This document shows, one piece after another, positions 6,781 to 14,639 of a stretch of DNA of 39,156 nucleotides. A model generated the notes under the pieces. That model ran no database searches. It was given only the letters and a program-made list of their open reading frames with translations, and was not told the DNA's origin. The stretch spans positions 40,782 through 79,937 of the forward strand of contig CAJTTE010000005.1 of assembly GCA_910579265.1 (NCBI GenBank), given 5' to 3'. Source of the stretch: an uncultured Ruminiclostridium sp. Its GTDB lineage: Bacteria > Bacillota > Clostridia > Oscillospirales > Ruminococcaceae. Within the stretch, counting starts at the first letter, position 1. Every line of letters begins with the position of its first letter. The position numbers and the translations under genes are program-made.

Positions 6781-9207
6781 ATGAAGAAAAAAATCATTTC
6801 TTTGATTGTTTCCTTAGCTTTGGCAGTGCCTGCCGCATTAGGCGTCCTTCCTTCTCTTTCCGAACGCTATTCCGAAAAAACGCCTCTTTCGGACGGGGAC
6901 ATAACCTATCCCGTTGAATTGACCGAAGAAAACTTTCCGGACGAAAATTTCCGTACATATCTGAAAGCCGAAGCGGATAAGGATTCGGACGGCAGTCTTA
7001 GCCGGGATGAGATTTTACAAATAACACAAATAAATGTTTCTGATAAGGAAATAAAATCTATTAAAGGGATAGAGTTTTTTTCCGAGCTAACACAACTTCA
7101 GTGCGATACAAACGAGCTTACCTCTATTGATATAAGTAGCAACACAAAGCTTAAATCTTTTAGCTGCAACAGAAATATTCTGAAATCTTTAAATCTGAAA
7201 GAAAATACGGCTCTTGAATACTTGCAATGCCAAGGTAATGAAATCGAGTCTTTGGATGTATCCAATAATGTAAATCTTGTAATGTTGTGGTGCAACGTCA
7301 ATAAGCTTACTTCTTTGGATTTAAGCAAAAACACAAATCTGCGCTCCTTTCAATGCTACATTAATCCGATTGCATATATAGATTTCACCAATACTAAGAT
7401 TAGCAGCCTTTCCGACGGCAGCTATCTTCCGTATACAAAACCGATACATTGTGAAGATTCGCCGTTTGATTTTAACATTAATGAACTTCCGGACGGCTTC
7501 GATATCTCTAAAGTAACATGGACGAATGATATCCTGCCCGATAAAGACGGAATTTTTAAAAATCTTGAGATAAACGACGTTATTAGATATTCATATAACA
7601 GCGGAAATGGCATAAGCTCGGAACTTTCCATCTTCTTCTCTCCCGTCCACGACGTCACCGAAATAAACGACGTAAGCTCTCTGTGTACGAGATATAATAA
7701 ATTGAAACAAGTTTGGCATTGTGAAAACTGCGACAAGTATTTTCTGGAGGAATCTGCTCTAACTGAAATCGAAGTAAAAGGCACTCACAATTTTGATGAA
7801 GGCGAAGTAAAAAAAGAACCGACCTGCTCGCAAAACGGAATATTCGTAAGACAATGTCTGGACTGCGGCAAAATGGATTACAGCGTAATTACCATGACGG
7901 CTCATACTCCCGGCAGCAAATATGAATACAACTACTGTCAGCACTGGAATCTGTGTACCGAATGCGGACAGGAGACCGACAGAGAATATCATACCTTCGA
8001 CGACGGCTCCAAGACATGCAGCGTCTGCGGCGAAAGCTTTGAACACCGTCATGACCTTAAGAAGGTCGATACAAAATATCCCACATGTATGGATGACGGT
8101 ATAAATGAGCATTATTATTGCGCCGGATGTGATAAATACTTTGAAGATGAAAACTGTGAAAACGAAATTTTACTGAAGGACCTTCTTATTGAAAAAGTCG
8201 ATCACAATTATATAACCACGTTTAACGACACCGAGCATTGGCGCGAATGCACCTTCTGCGCCGTTAAGAAAGACGTAGAAACGCATATTCTGGATGAAAG
8301 CCTTACTGATCCGACATGCGGTCAGGAGGGACTCAAAACAATTTTCTGCACCGAATGCGAATACATAAAAAAGCAAACGATACCCGCAACGGAAAATCAC
8401 AGCTTTACCGGAAAATATAAGGATCTCGGAAAAGAAGAGGGACATTGTAAGATCTGCGACATATGCGGAGAATACGGCGAACCCGCCGAGCATGAATACG
8501 ATATAGAAATAATCGAACCTACCTGTATTGAAAGCGGAAAGATGATATATACCTGTAAGCAATGCTCAAATACGTTTTTTGAAACGACGGACGAGGCGAC
8601 AGGCGAACACAGCTTCTCACCCAATTTCACATATGACAAAAATGAACACTGGCATAAATGTGAGATAAAGGGCTGTGATTCCGAAAGCGTTCATGAAGCT
8701 CATGAATGGGATGAAGGGAAAATTACGGTAGCTCCTACTTTTGAAAGCGAAGGAAAAAGGACTTACACATGCGCGGTATGCCTGACCACTAAATCGGAAA
8801 AAATCGATAAACTTCCCGCACCGGTAACAGAACCCGATTCTACGGCTCCCGTCGTGACCGGACCCGTTACAACAGATCCGGTCGCAACCGACCCCGAAAT
8901 AACTAATCCTGATGTAACGTCTCCCGACGAAACGTATCCTGACGAAACTGATCCTGACGAACCGGCTTTGACAGATCCTGCGATTACAAAGCCTGACATC
9001 AAGGATCCGGAAACAACCACCGACAGTAAAAACGATCCCGATGTAATTATTCCGTCCGACACATCCGATGCCGTTATGACAACGGCTCCTGAAAATGTAG
9101 GAGACAAAAACGACAGCAATATGGAAACCGGGCTTATAATATCCTTTATACCCGCTGCCGCCGCTGCTGCCGCCGTTATGATATTCAAAAAGAAGGGTGG
9201 AAAATAA
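6781..9207 (+). CDS. Secreted LRR / Cys-pair repeat surface protein with C-terminal anchor
   Basis: 808 residues from the ATG at 6781, chosen because MKKKIISLIVSLALAVPA is a clear signal peptide; in-frame starts at 6769 and 6775 are also possible. Order of parts: an EF-hand-like DKDSDGSLSRDE (about 66-77); five leucine-rich repeats of about 21 residues with the pattern LxxLxCxxNxLxSLDxSxNxxL (about 105-205); about 11 Cys-x2-Cys knuckles (WHCENCDKYF, QCLDCGK, LCTECGQE, TCSVCGESF, YYCAGCDKYF and others, about 310-700) with HxF/HxW spacers, probably small metal-binding or disulphide units; an acidic Thr/Pro/Asp stalk (about 705-775); and NMETG before a hydrophobic Ala-rich segment and KKKGGK. 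The end resembles a sortase signal with a degenerate NPxTG. Likely a cell-wall adhesin; ligand unknown. Confidence 0.85.
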   Translation: MKKKIISLIVSLALAVPAALGVLPSLSERYSEKTPLSDGDITYPVELTEENFPDENFRTYLKAEADKDSDGSLSRDEILQITQINVSDKEIKSIKGIEFFSELTQLQCDTNELTSIDISSNTKLKSFSCNRNILKSLNLKENTALEYLQCQGNEIESLDVSNNVNLVMLWCNVNKLTSLDLSKNTNLRSFQCYINPIAYIDFTNTKISSLSDGSYLPYTKPIHCEDSPFDFNINELPDGFDISKVTWTNDILPDKDGIFKNLEINDVIRYSYNSGNGISSELSIFFSPVHDVTEINDVSSLCTRYNKLKQVWHCENCDKYFLEESALTEIEVKGTHNFDEGEVKKEPTCSQNGIFVRQCLDCGKMDYSVITMTAHTPGSKYEYNYCQHWNLCTECGQETDREYHTFDDGSKTCSVCGESFEHRHDLKKVDTKYPTCMDDGINEHYYCAGCDKYFEDENCENEILLKDLLIEKVDHNYITTFNDTEHWRECTFCAVKKDVETHILDESLTDPTCGQEGLKTIFCTECEYIKKQTIPATENHSFTGKYKDLGKEEGHCKICDICGEYGEPAEHEYDIEIIEPTCIESGKMIYTCKQCSNTFFETTDEATGEHSFSPNFTYDKNEHWHKCEIKGCDSESVHEAHEWDEGKITVAPTFESEGKRTYTCAVCLTTKSEKIDKLPAPVTEPDSTAPVVTGPVTTDPVATDPEITNPDVTSPDETYPDETDPDEPALTDPAITKPDIKDPETTTDSKNDPDVIIPSDTSDAVMTTAPENVGDKNDSNMETGLIISFIPAAAAAAAVMIFKKKGGK

Positions 9208-9228
9208 ACAGTCTGCTCTTATGAGAAA

Positions 9229-9264
9229 ATACCCGCTTACCGCATTAACACGGTAAGCGGGTAT
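9229..9264 (+). terminator. Terminator of the LRR surface protein gene
   Basis: ATACCCGCTTACCG (9229-9242), eight-base loop, CGGTAAGCGGGTAT (9251-9264): a perfect 14-bp stem followed by TTG. It lies 22 bases after the stop codon. The trailing T run is short. Confidence 0.8.
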
Positions 9265-9781
9265 TTGCGTGTAAAAGAATGATTCCCTGCTGTACCGGGA
9301 TTAAATGAGCATATGTACCTGATAAGGTGAATAGCCGCATTTGCCCATATTCCGGTATAGGCAAACCGGGCGAACCGTCAACCATCTTTGTACAGCTATG
9401 TTTTAAACATGGTCCGGCAACCGAGAACAACAAGGTATGCGAAAGAATATGTAAAATAAATGGGAATCAAATACATAGCAAAAGCACATGCATCATATGA
9501 TATTGCTTTAAAAAATGAAAAGCACCGCTTAAACAGACACGGACGCAAGTATATATTATATATTGGGAACGGCATAAAATAATATCCGGCGGATTTTTTC
9601 AACGTTTAAGATCTGCCGCCTTGTCAGTCACAGGGATGTTGCGCGTAAAGCATGGGCTATTTACCTCTGAAACATGCACTGTTACGAATTGAAAAAAGAC
9701 GGGCTGTTTGAAAGGTGTTTTAAGGTCAAAACAAAATTCTTATTTGAAATCACACTATAAAAGAAAATCCTGCCAGGCTGC
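9265..9781. other. Intergenic sequence without recognised content
   Basis: About 500 bases downstream of the LRR gene. Short frames occur on the minus strand (for example 9245-9433, 9396-9602) but none has a ribosome site, a recognisable domain or a sensible neighbour. No repeat family match. Confidence 0.4.
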
Positions 9782-9861
9782 ATTAAGGCGATCCCGCATA
9801 ATGACCGCCTTACGGCTTTTAAGGCAACACCGCGCAATGATTGCGTGTGGATTGCCTTAAA
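9782..9861. repeat. Family A fragments: inverted right end abutting a 45-bp minimal copy (A3)
   Basis: 9782-9813 (ATTAAGGCGATCCCGCATAA, then TGACCGCC) is the right end of family A in reverse orientation. 9817-9861 starts TTTTAAGGCAACACCGCGCA and closes with GATTGCCTTAAA, leaving two ends with almost no interior. This is an internal deletion derivative next to a broken copy. Confidence 0.7.
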
Positions 9862-9949
9862 TGTTTTCTGATCGAAAATTCAATATTCCCGATTATAAGA
9901 CAACCCGCCTGCAACGATACGGCAAGCGGGTGAATATGTATTTATACTT

Positions 9950-10005
9950 ATACCAATCCCTTTTTAAAGTGACGTAATACCCATAGTTTTAAAAGGGATT
10001 AGTAT
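9950..10005 (-). terminator. Inverted repeat at the spoIIP stop codon, probable terminator
   Basis: ATACCAATCCCTTTTTAA and TTAAAAGGGATTAGTAT form a stem of about 17 bp around an 18-20-base centre. The right arm touches the spoIIP stop codon (10005-10007). It could be a terminator or a very short mobile repeat; a second weaker GC-rich pair (ACCCGC...GCGGGT, 9903-9931) follows. Confidence 0.55.
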
Positions 10006-11243
10006 TAACTGCAAAGGGTAAGCAGCGCGTTTCCAATGCTGTCTCCTATAAGCTCGGCGGTATAAAGCGCCTGCTCTAAGGTATTTCCCTGAGAACCTAT
10101 TTCCAAGAGAAGCGAACCTGTTGTCAGATGCTGATTGTACTGACAGTACTGAAACAGTACGGGGCGGGTTATCCCCGGGTTTTCACTCTCCATTTGACCC
10201 TGAAGTAAACATGCAAAATGGAAATTGTCTAAATAATTCGGTACATAATAATACCCGTCCGAGGCTGCGGAAATGATCATTACCTGTGCCGCCTGTCTGC
10301 CGTTTATTTCATTTACCGCCGCTACCGGAGTACCGTCGCTTTCAACTATCCCGTCTCTGTGAACGTCAAGTACTACCTTTATTGTGGGATACTTTTTAAG
10401 AATACTTGAGACCGTATCCTCTGCGCGGTCATAACATCCGTTATACGCGGGATAATCATGCATCGTGCCGTCATGTATAACACATATTCCCTTCTCCGCC
10501 AGCTTTTCTGATATCTTCTGTCCTACGGCCACAACGCTTTGATTCGGATCGGTTGTGCGGCATGTATAGCTTTCATCCTGATAATCACCGCTGCCTACAA
10601 GATAACTTTCACATGCATGCGTATGCATAATTAGAACCTGAGGCTGATCCGAAAAGGCTTTCAGACTGATATCCGTATTTATCTTTGTTTGCTCACGGAC
10701 AAAATCATTGTCTAATTCGGTGCAATTTCGAACCTGCCCTCCCTTTTCGAGCCATATATAATTAGTTCCGTTTACCGATCCGAAGGTGTTTTTAAAAACC
10801 TCAAGATCATTGCTGTCAAAAACAGTAAGATCCTCGCTGTCCTGATTTATATTTTGAGTAATTATGTATTGACCGGTCGTTTCCGGATCTTTACCATCCT
10901 CCGGTTTTTCCTGTGCCGGCTCCGTTATCGGAGCTAAGGAACTTTCTTCATTTAAAGTATCCTGCGCTTCGGATTGCTCATATGTGCCGGATGATTCCGG
11001 GGTCTCTCCCCCTGAAACGGTTGAAACAGCTGCTTCAGATGATTTGGGTTTATAAAGTATCAGGCTTCCGTTTCCGAAATCCACCGTCTCCGTTGCAAAT
11101 CCGGAATCGGCGGTAAAATTTACTGCGGCAGCCATAAGTCGGTTCATATCCGGCGGATTTTCAAAAGCCTGCGTCACAAGAAACGGGGCTGCCGCCACTG
11201 CCACTGCCGCCGCTGTTAAACGTATTCCATATTTTTTTCTCAT
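10005..11243 (-). CDS. spoIIP: Stage II sporulation protein P, cell-wall hydrolase of engulfment
   Basis: 412 residues. An N-terminal membrane anchor or signal (about 8-27, Ala/Val-rich) is followed by a variable, acidic, low-complexity linker (about 68-125) and a catalytic domain. Catalytic motifs of SpoIIP amidase/endopeptidase are visible: LIMHTHACESY (His207, His209, Glu212), VLDVHRDGI (His295) and LLLEIGSQGNT (Glu381). In spore-formers SpoIIP works with SpoIID and SpoIIM in the mother cell to thin septal peptidoglycan during engulfment. AAAGGAG lies seven bases before the ATG. It is monocistronic here; spoIIP often sits beside gpr, which is not in the adjoining sequence. I could not identify a sporulation-sigma promoter with confidence. 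Confidence 0.93.
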   Translation of the reverse strand: MRKKYGIRLTAAAVAVAAAPFLVTQAFENPPDMNRLMAAAVNFTADSGFATETVDFGNGSLILYKPKSSEAAVSTVSGGETPESSGTYEQSEAQDTLNEESSLAPITEPAQEKPEDGKDPETTGQYIITQNINQDSEDLTVFDSNDLEVFKNTFGSVNGTNYIWLEKGGQVRNCTELDNDFVREQTKINTDISLKAFSDQPQVLIMHTHACESYLVGSGDYQDESYTCRTTDPNQSVVAVGQKISEKLAEKGICVIHDGTMHDYPAYNGCYDRAEDTVSSILKKYPTIKVVLDVHRDGIVESDGTPVAAVNEINGRQAAQVMIISAASDGYYYVPNYLDNFHFACLLQGQMESENPGITRPVLFQYCQYNQHLTTGSLLLEIGSQGNTLEQALYTAELIGDSIGNALLTLCS

Positions 11244-11542
11244 GAATTTACTCCTTTCCTAAGAGGAATAAATCATTCCTCCTGTTTTTTATTTCCTTTT
11301 AATTTATATGCTGTGCATCAAAGGAAAATGTAATCATAAAATAACCGCAGCTTAAAACATGACATTCTATTAATAAATCGTATAGCTTTTAAAGCATGCT
11401 CTCATAAAACCGATATATACAATGATTTCCTTTTGCTGAGCCGTATTTTCGCAGGAGCACTTATGTATTAAAAAAATACCGAAGTATACGTAACGATATA
11501 CCGAAATGACATGACCTGACTTTATTTGAAACTCCTTTTATA
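11244..11542. other. Upstream region of spoIIP, no further gene seen
   Basis: AT-rich. An imperfect inverted repeat AGAGGAATAAATCATTCCTC (11261-11280) lies in the spoIIP leader, and could be an operator or a small hairpin. A CATATAAA-like -10 on the minus strand near 11300 would suit a sporulation sigma factor but its -35 is unclear. No coding frame is supported. Confidence 0.35.
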
Positions 11543-11698
11543 GCGTGTTCACATAAAAAGATATGTGGATTTTTGAGCATAAATTTGCGGTGTATTAGAC
11601 AAATTTTTGCATGAACACCTTCATATTTCGAAGAAAGTTAATGAAATATACGATAAATTTTTCTGAAAGGCCGAGTGTGGGATTTTATATGAATACGC
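11543..11698. repeat. Family B repeat (MITE-like), copy B1
   Basis: Left end GCGTGTTCACATAAAAAG, right end TTTTATATGAATACGC (a diverged complement of the left). The interior is shared with B2 (14386-14542) and B3 (28944-29100): GGATTTTTGAGCATAA, TTTGC, AATGAAATATACGATAAATT. Length 156 bp. The 65-codon frame that begins inside it has no support as a gene. Confidence 0.75.
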
Positions 11699-11869
11699 TC
11701 CAATATTTTTTTGGATCGTGTATTATATCGTCGTATCTTCATAAGATCATCCCTTTAATATCCCCGTATGCGATCCGGAACTGCCGCAGAATATACACGG
11801 CGGTATAAAATCCGGTCTGTCATAATTTTAATCTGAAGTATTTATTCCGCGATGTTTAAAATTATCCGG

Positions 11870-12028
11870 CTGCTCCGAAAAGTCACAATTTGCACAATTT
11901 CTGCTAATAGCGGGCGCCCTGTGCGTCAAAAATGCATGAAATCTTACCATATTTCTCCGCTTTTTTCCTTAAATTAGCCGCTCATTTAGCGAAATCGTAC
12001 AAAATTGCTTAGTTTTCAGATACGCCCT
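11870..12028. repeat. Family D repeat (MITE-like), copy D1, against the cdaA promoter
   Basis: Right end TTTTCAGATACGCCC and left end CTCCGAAAAGTCAC; the interior includes TTTCTGCTAATAG, GCGTCAAAAATGC and CCGCTTTTTTCCTTAAA, shared with D2 (reverse orientation) and D4. It stops about 11 bases before the -35 box of the cdaA promoter. Confidence 0.75.
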
Positions 12029-12039
12029 GAAAAAAGATA

Positions 12040-12068
12040 TTGCAAATACTCTTTTTTTATGTTAGAAT
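12040..12068 (+). promoter_or_regulatory. Sigma-A promoter of the cdaA-cdaR operon
   Basis: TTGCAA (12040-12045), 17 bases, TAGAAT (12063-12068), 55 bases ahead of the cdaA start. The leader is short and has no c-di-AMP riboswitch. Confidence 0.75.
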
Positions 12069-12122
12069 TATTTTTATGAGAATGACCGCTTTTATGCGGT
12101 AATACAAAGTGGGTGTGTTATT

Positions 12123-13004
12123 TTGTTTGCCTATCTTATCGATATTTGGGATAATATTCGAAGCGTGATAAGCTATATCACGGTTGTTGACATATTCGAT
12201 ATTATTTTTCTTTCAGCTATCATTTTTTTCTGTATAAAGCTGATGCGTGAGACCCGGGCGCAGCAGCTTATAAAAGGCGTTGCCGTATTGGCCATACTGT
12301 TGTTCTTTTTGGATCAGTTGGGCTTTAAAGTAATGGGCATAGTGGCTCAGGCCTTTTTCAACATAGGTATACTCGCGATCATTATAATGTTTCAGCCTGA
12401 ACTGCGCCGTATACTGGAACGTGTCGGAAGAACAAAAATGTCTAAACGCCTTCCGTTTCTTGAAACAACTACCGACGAGGAAAATAATAAAAACAATTTG
12501 GCTATCAACAGCATCGTAAAGGCCTGTGAAAATCTATCAAGAACCATGACAGGAGCACTTATAGTTATAGAACGTCAGACTAAGCTGGGGGAACAAATAG
12601 AAACTGGTACGATAATAAATGCCGCACCGAGCGCCGAACTTTTCGGTAACATATTCGTTCCGAATACCCCGCTCCACGACGGAGCGGTAATTATGAGAAA
12701 CGGATTGATACACGCCGCCGCATGTTATCTTCCAAAGCCGGCGAAGGAAGAGCTTGTTCCGAAGGAACTCGGAACAAGACACCGTGCCGCCATCGGCATA
12801 AGCGAAGTTTCAGACGCTATAGTAATAGTCGTATCTGAGGAGACAGGGGTTATTTCCGTTGCCGAAGACGGAAACCTAAAAAGAAATTTTTCCGGAGTTA
12901 CATTAAGGAAATATCTTACCGAACGCCTTATACACATTGCTCCCGAAAACCAGAAAAAATCCAAAAAAAGTAATTCGGAAAAGAAAAATAAAAAAGCTAA
13001 GTAA
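12123..13004 (+). CDS. cdaA: Membrane diadenylate cyclase CdaA (DisA_N domain)
   Basis: 293 residues. Three hydrophobic helices (about 20-40, 52-65, 72-90) precede a DisA_N diadenylate cyclase domain with the catalytic PLHDGA (DGA at 186-188) and GTRHRAA (RHR at 219-221) motifs. It makes the essential messenger c-di-AMP from two ATP at the membrane. The start is TTG at 12123: no ATG or GTG in frame upstream fits, and the protein then matches the usual CdaA N-terminus; the ribosome site is weak. The C-terminal tail is very Lys-rich. cdaR follows after 32 bases. In most Firmicutes glmM is third in this operon, but here the operon ends after cdaR. Confidence 0.95.
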   Translation: MFAYLIDIWDNIRSVISYITVVDIFDIIFLSAIIFFCIKLMRETRAQQLIKGVAVLAILLFFLDQLGFKVMGIVAQAFFNIGILAIIIMFQPELRRILERVGRTKMSKRLPFLETTTDEENNKNNLAINSIVKACENLSRTMTGALIVIERQTKLGEQIETGTIINAAPSAELFGNIFVPNTPLHDGAVIMRNGLIHAAACYLPKPAKEELVPKELGTRHRAAIGISEVSDAIVIVVSEETGVISVAEDGNLKRNFSGVTLRKYLTERLIHIAPENQKKSKKSNSEKKNKKAK

Positions 13005-13036
13005 AAACCTCCTATCAAGGAAGGATAATATGCCAA

Positions 13037-14335
13037 ATGAAAAATTTTCTTAAAAAAGCGGGGGCCTTCTTTAGACGCGAATTAAAAACCCTCATTATGT
13101 CGGTAGTTTTCTCGGTAATAATCTGGTTTGCCGTGTCCATTCAGGTTTTTCCAAACGAAACGGACCATATAGACGGAATAAAAGTCACCGCCGAGCCAAC
13201 GGTGTTTATGCAGCAGGAGCACCTGACTGTAACGGATTTCAATAAGGAAATAAGCATTCAGATACAAGGAAAGCGGTATGTGATCGGTACTCTGAAGGCG
13301 GAAGACTTTATTGCCTCATTGGACTTGTCCGGAATAAATTCCCCGGGAGAGCATACCGTAAATGTTGACGTAAATAAGGTCCAGGCCTCTTCCGACTATG
13401 AAATAATCACCGGGGGCCTTACCGCAATCGTAAATATCGAACGGACGGTTACGAAAGAAATACCTCTGGAGGTAAATACCGGAAACCTTGTAATAGACGA
13501 CGCACTTAAAATACAGGAGGAAGAGATTACGCTGTCCGCCGAAACCGTAAAAATAAGCGGCGAGGAATCTCTTGTAAATTCCGTGGCGAAGGCCGTTATA
13601 GAACCCTTTTCCAACGGCGTATTGACTGAGACCACAAGGCTTTCGGGAAATGTAAGACTTTATGACAGAAACGGCGCAAAAATAGAAAACCCCGCTTTGG
13701 AATATGCTGCGGATAATTATTCCGTAACCATACCGTTATACCGTGTAAAGACTCTGCCGCTGAATGTTTCGCTGTCCTGCCCTTCAAACTTTGACAGCAG
13801 CAGTCTTAAATACACGATTTATCCAAAGGAAATAACCATTGCCGCACCTGCCGATGACATGAGCATAGAAAATCTTGAACGTATCGACGTGGGTGAAATC
13901 GATCTTACGGATATAACCTCGCGCGATCTTCAGGGAGGAATAAAGCTTACGATAGCCCTTGCCGAAGGTTATAAAAATTTAAGTAATATCGGCATCGCCC
14001 AGATCAATTTTGAAGATACGGACAGCTATGGGAAAAGAGATTTTTCCGTATCAACGGAGAATTTCACCGTCCTTAACGGCGACCCGACCTTCGACTACAG
14101 TTTAATAACAAGTCAGCTTGACATAACGGCGGTAGGTCCGTCGGATCTGCTTTACAGGCTTTCATCCGATGATATCACAGGTACGGTGAATCTTTTGGGA
14201 ACACCTGCCGAGGTAGGAGTTAAAAATCTCACCGTAACTCTGAGGATAGCCGGACAAAGCCTTACATCCGCATGGATAAACGGAGATTATAAGGTGGATG
14301 TAAGCATAAAAAAGAAAAATATTGAAAGTGACTGA
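13037..14335 (+). CDS. cdaR: CdaA regulatory protein CdaR (YbbR domains)
   Basis: 432 residues: an N-terminal membrane anchor (about 17-36, LIMSVVFSVIIWFAVSIQVF) followed by consecutive YbbR beta domains facing outward, with repeating segments such as IPLEVNTGN, LPLNVSLSCPSNF and LTVTLRIAGQS. CdaR binds CdaA and modulates c-di-AMP synthesis. The spacing of the ribosome site is odd: AAGGAAGG (13017-13024) is five bases from an out-of-frame ATG at 13030 that reads only seven codons (to 13053) and overlaps this gene's ATG, which lies 12 bases away from the site. Start reads MKNFLKKAGAFFRRELK, as expected for the family. Confidence 0.92.
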   Translation: MKNFLKKAGAFFRRELKTLIMSVVFSVIIWFAVSIQVFPNETDHIDGIKVTAEPTVFMQQEHLTVTDFNKEISIQIQGKRYVIGTLKAEDFIASLDLSGINSPGEHTVNVDVNKVQASSDYEIITGGLTAIVNIERTVTKEIPLEVNTGNLVIDDALKIQEEEITLSAETVKISGEESLVNSVAKAVIEPFSNGVLTETTRLSGNVRLYDRNGAKIENPALEYAADNYSVTIPLYRVKTLPLNVSLSCPSNFDSSSLKYTIYPKEITIAAPADDMSIENLERIDVGEIDLTDITSRDLQGGIKLTIALAEGYKNLSNIGIAQINFEDTDSYGKRDFSVSTENFTVLNGDPTFDYSLITSQLDITAVGPSDLLYRLSSDDITGTVNLLGTPAEVGVKNLTVTLRIAGQSLTSAWINGDYKVDVSIKKKNIESD

Positions 14336-14385
14336 TCAAAACAGTTGGAACACGCTAAAGCGTTCAGTGTACACGAATCGCATCA

Positions 14386-14542
14386 GCGTGTTCACATAAA
14401 ACCGATATACGGATATTCGGGTATGTTTTGCCGTAAAAGAGCCGGATTTTTTCGGCAATGCTTGTGTGTTTCAAAAAAATTTAACGAAATATACGACGAA
14501 ATTTACCGAAAAATATGTGCCGCACTTTTATTTGAACACACA
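14386..14542. repeat. Family B repeat (MITE-like), copy B2
   Basis: GCGTGTTCACATAAAACCGA at the left, TTTTATTTGAACACACAC at the right (inverted), interior with TTTCAAAAAAATTTAACGAA and TACGACGAAATTTACCG as in B3. A partial extra end (ACACGCTAAAGCGTTCAGTG, 14350-14369) lies just before it. It occupies the gap between convergent cdaR and the flippase gene. Confidence 0.75.
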
Positions 14543-14563
14543 CCGATATATCTGAAAATAGTA

Positions 14564-14633
14564 AACGGCTTTGCCGGTTAAATTGATCTGTGTTAAACAC
14601 AAGGATATTAACTGCCGAAGCCGTTGTTTTTAT
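14564..14633. terminator. Bidirectional terminator between cdaR and the flippase gene
   Basis: AACGGCTTTGCCGGTTAA (14564-14581) pairs with TTAACTGCCGAAGCCGTT (14608-14625), 15 of 18 positions, and is followed by GTTTTTAT on the plus strand. It lies between two convergent genes, starting 15 bases from the flippase stop. Confidence 0.6.
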
Positions 14634-14639
14634 AATCTG

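Noticed and set aside
7422..8639. Several 80-130-codon minus-strand frames
   Set aside because: Shadows of the LRR surface protein gene, whose codon bias leaves the opposite strand open.
11611..11808. 65-codon frame downstream of repeat B1
   Set aside because: Half of it is repeat sequence and there is no ribosome site.
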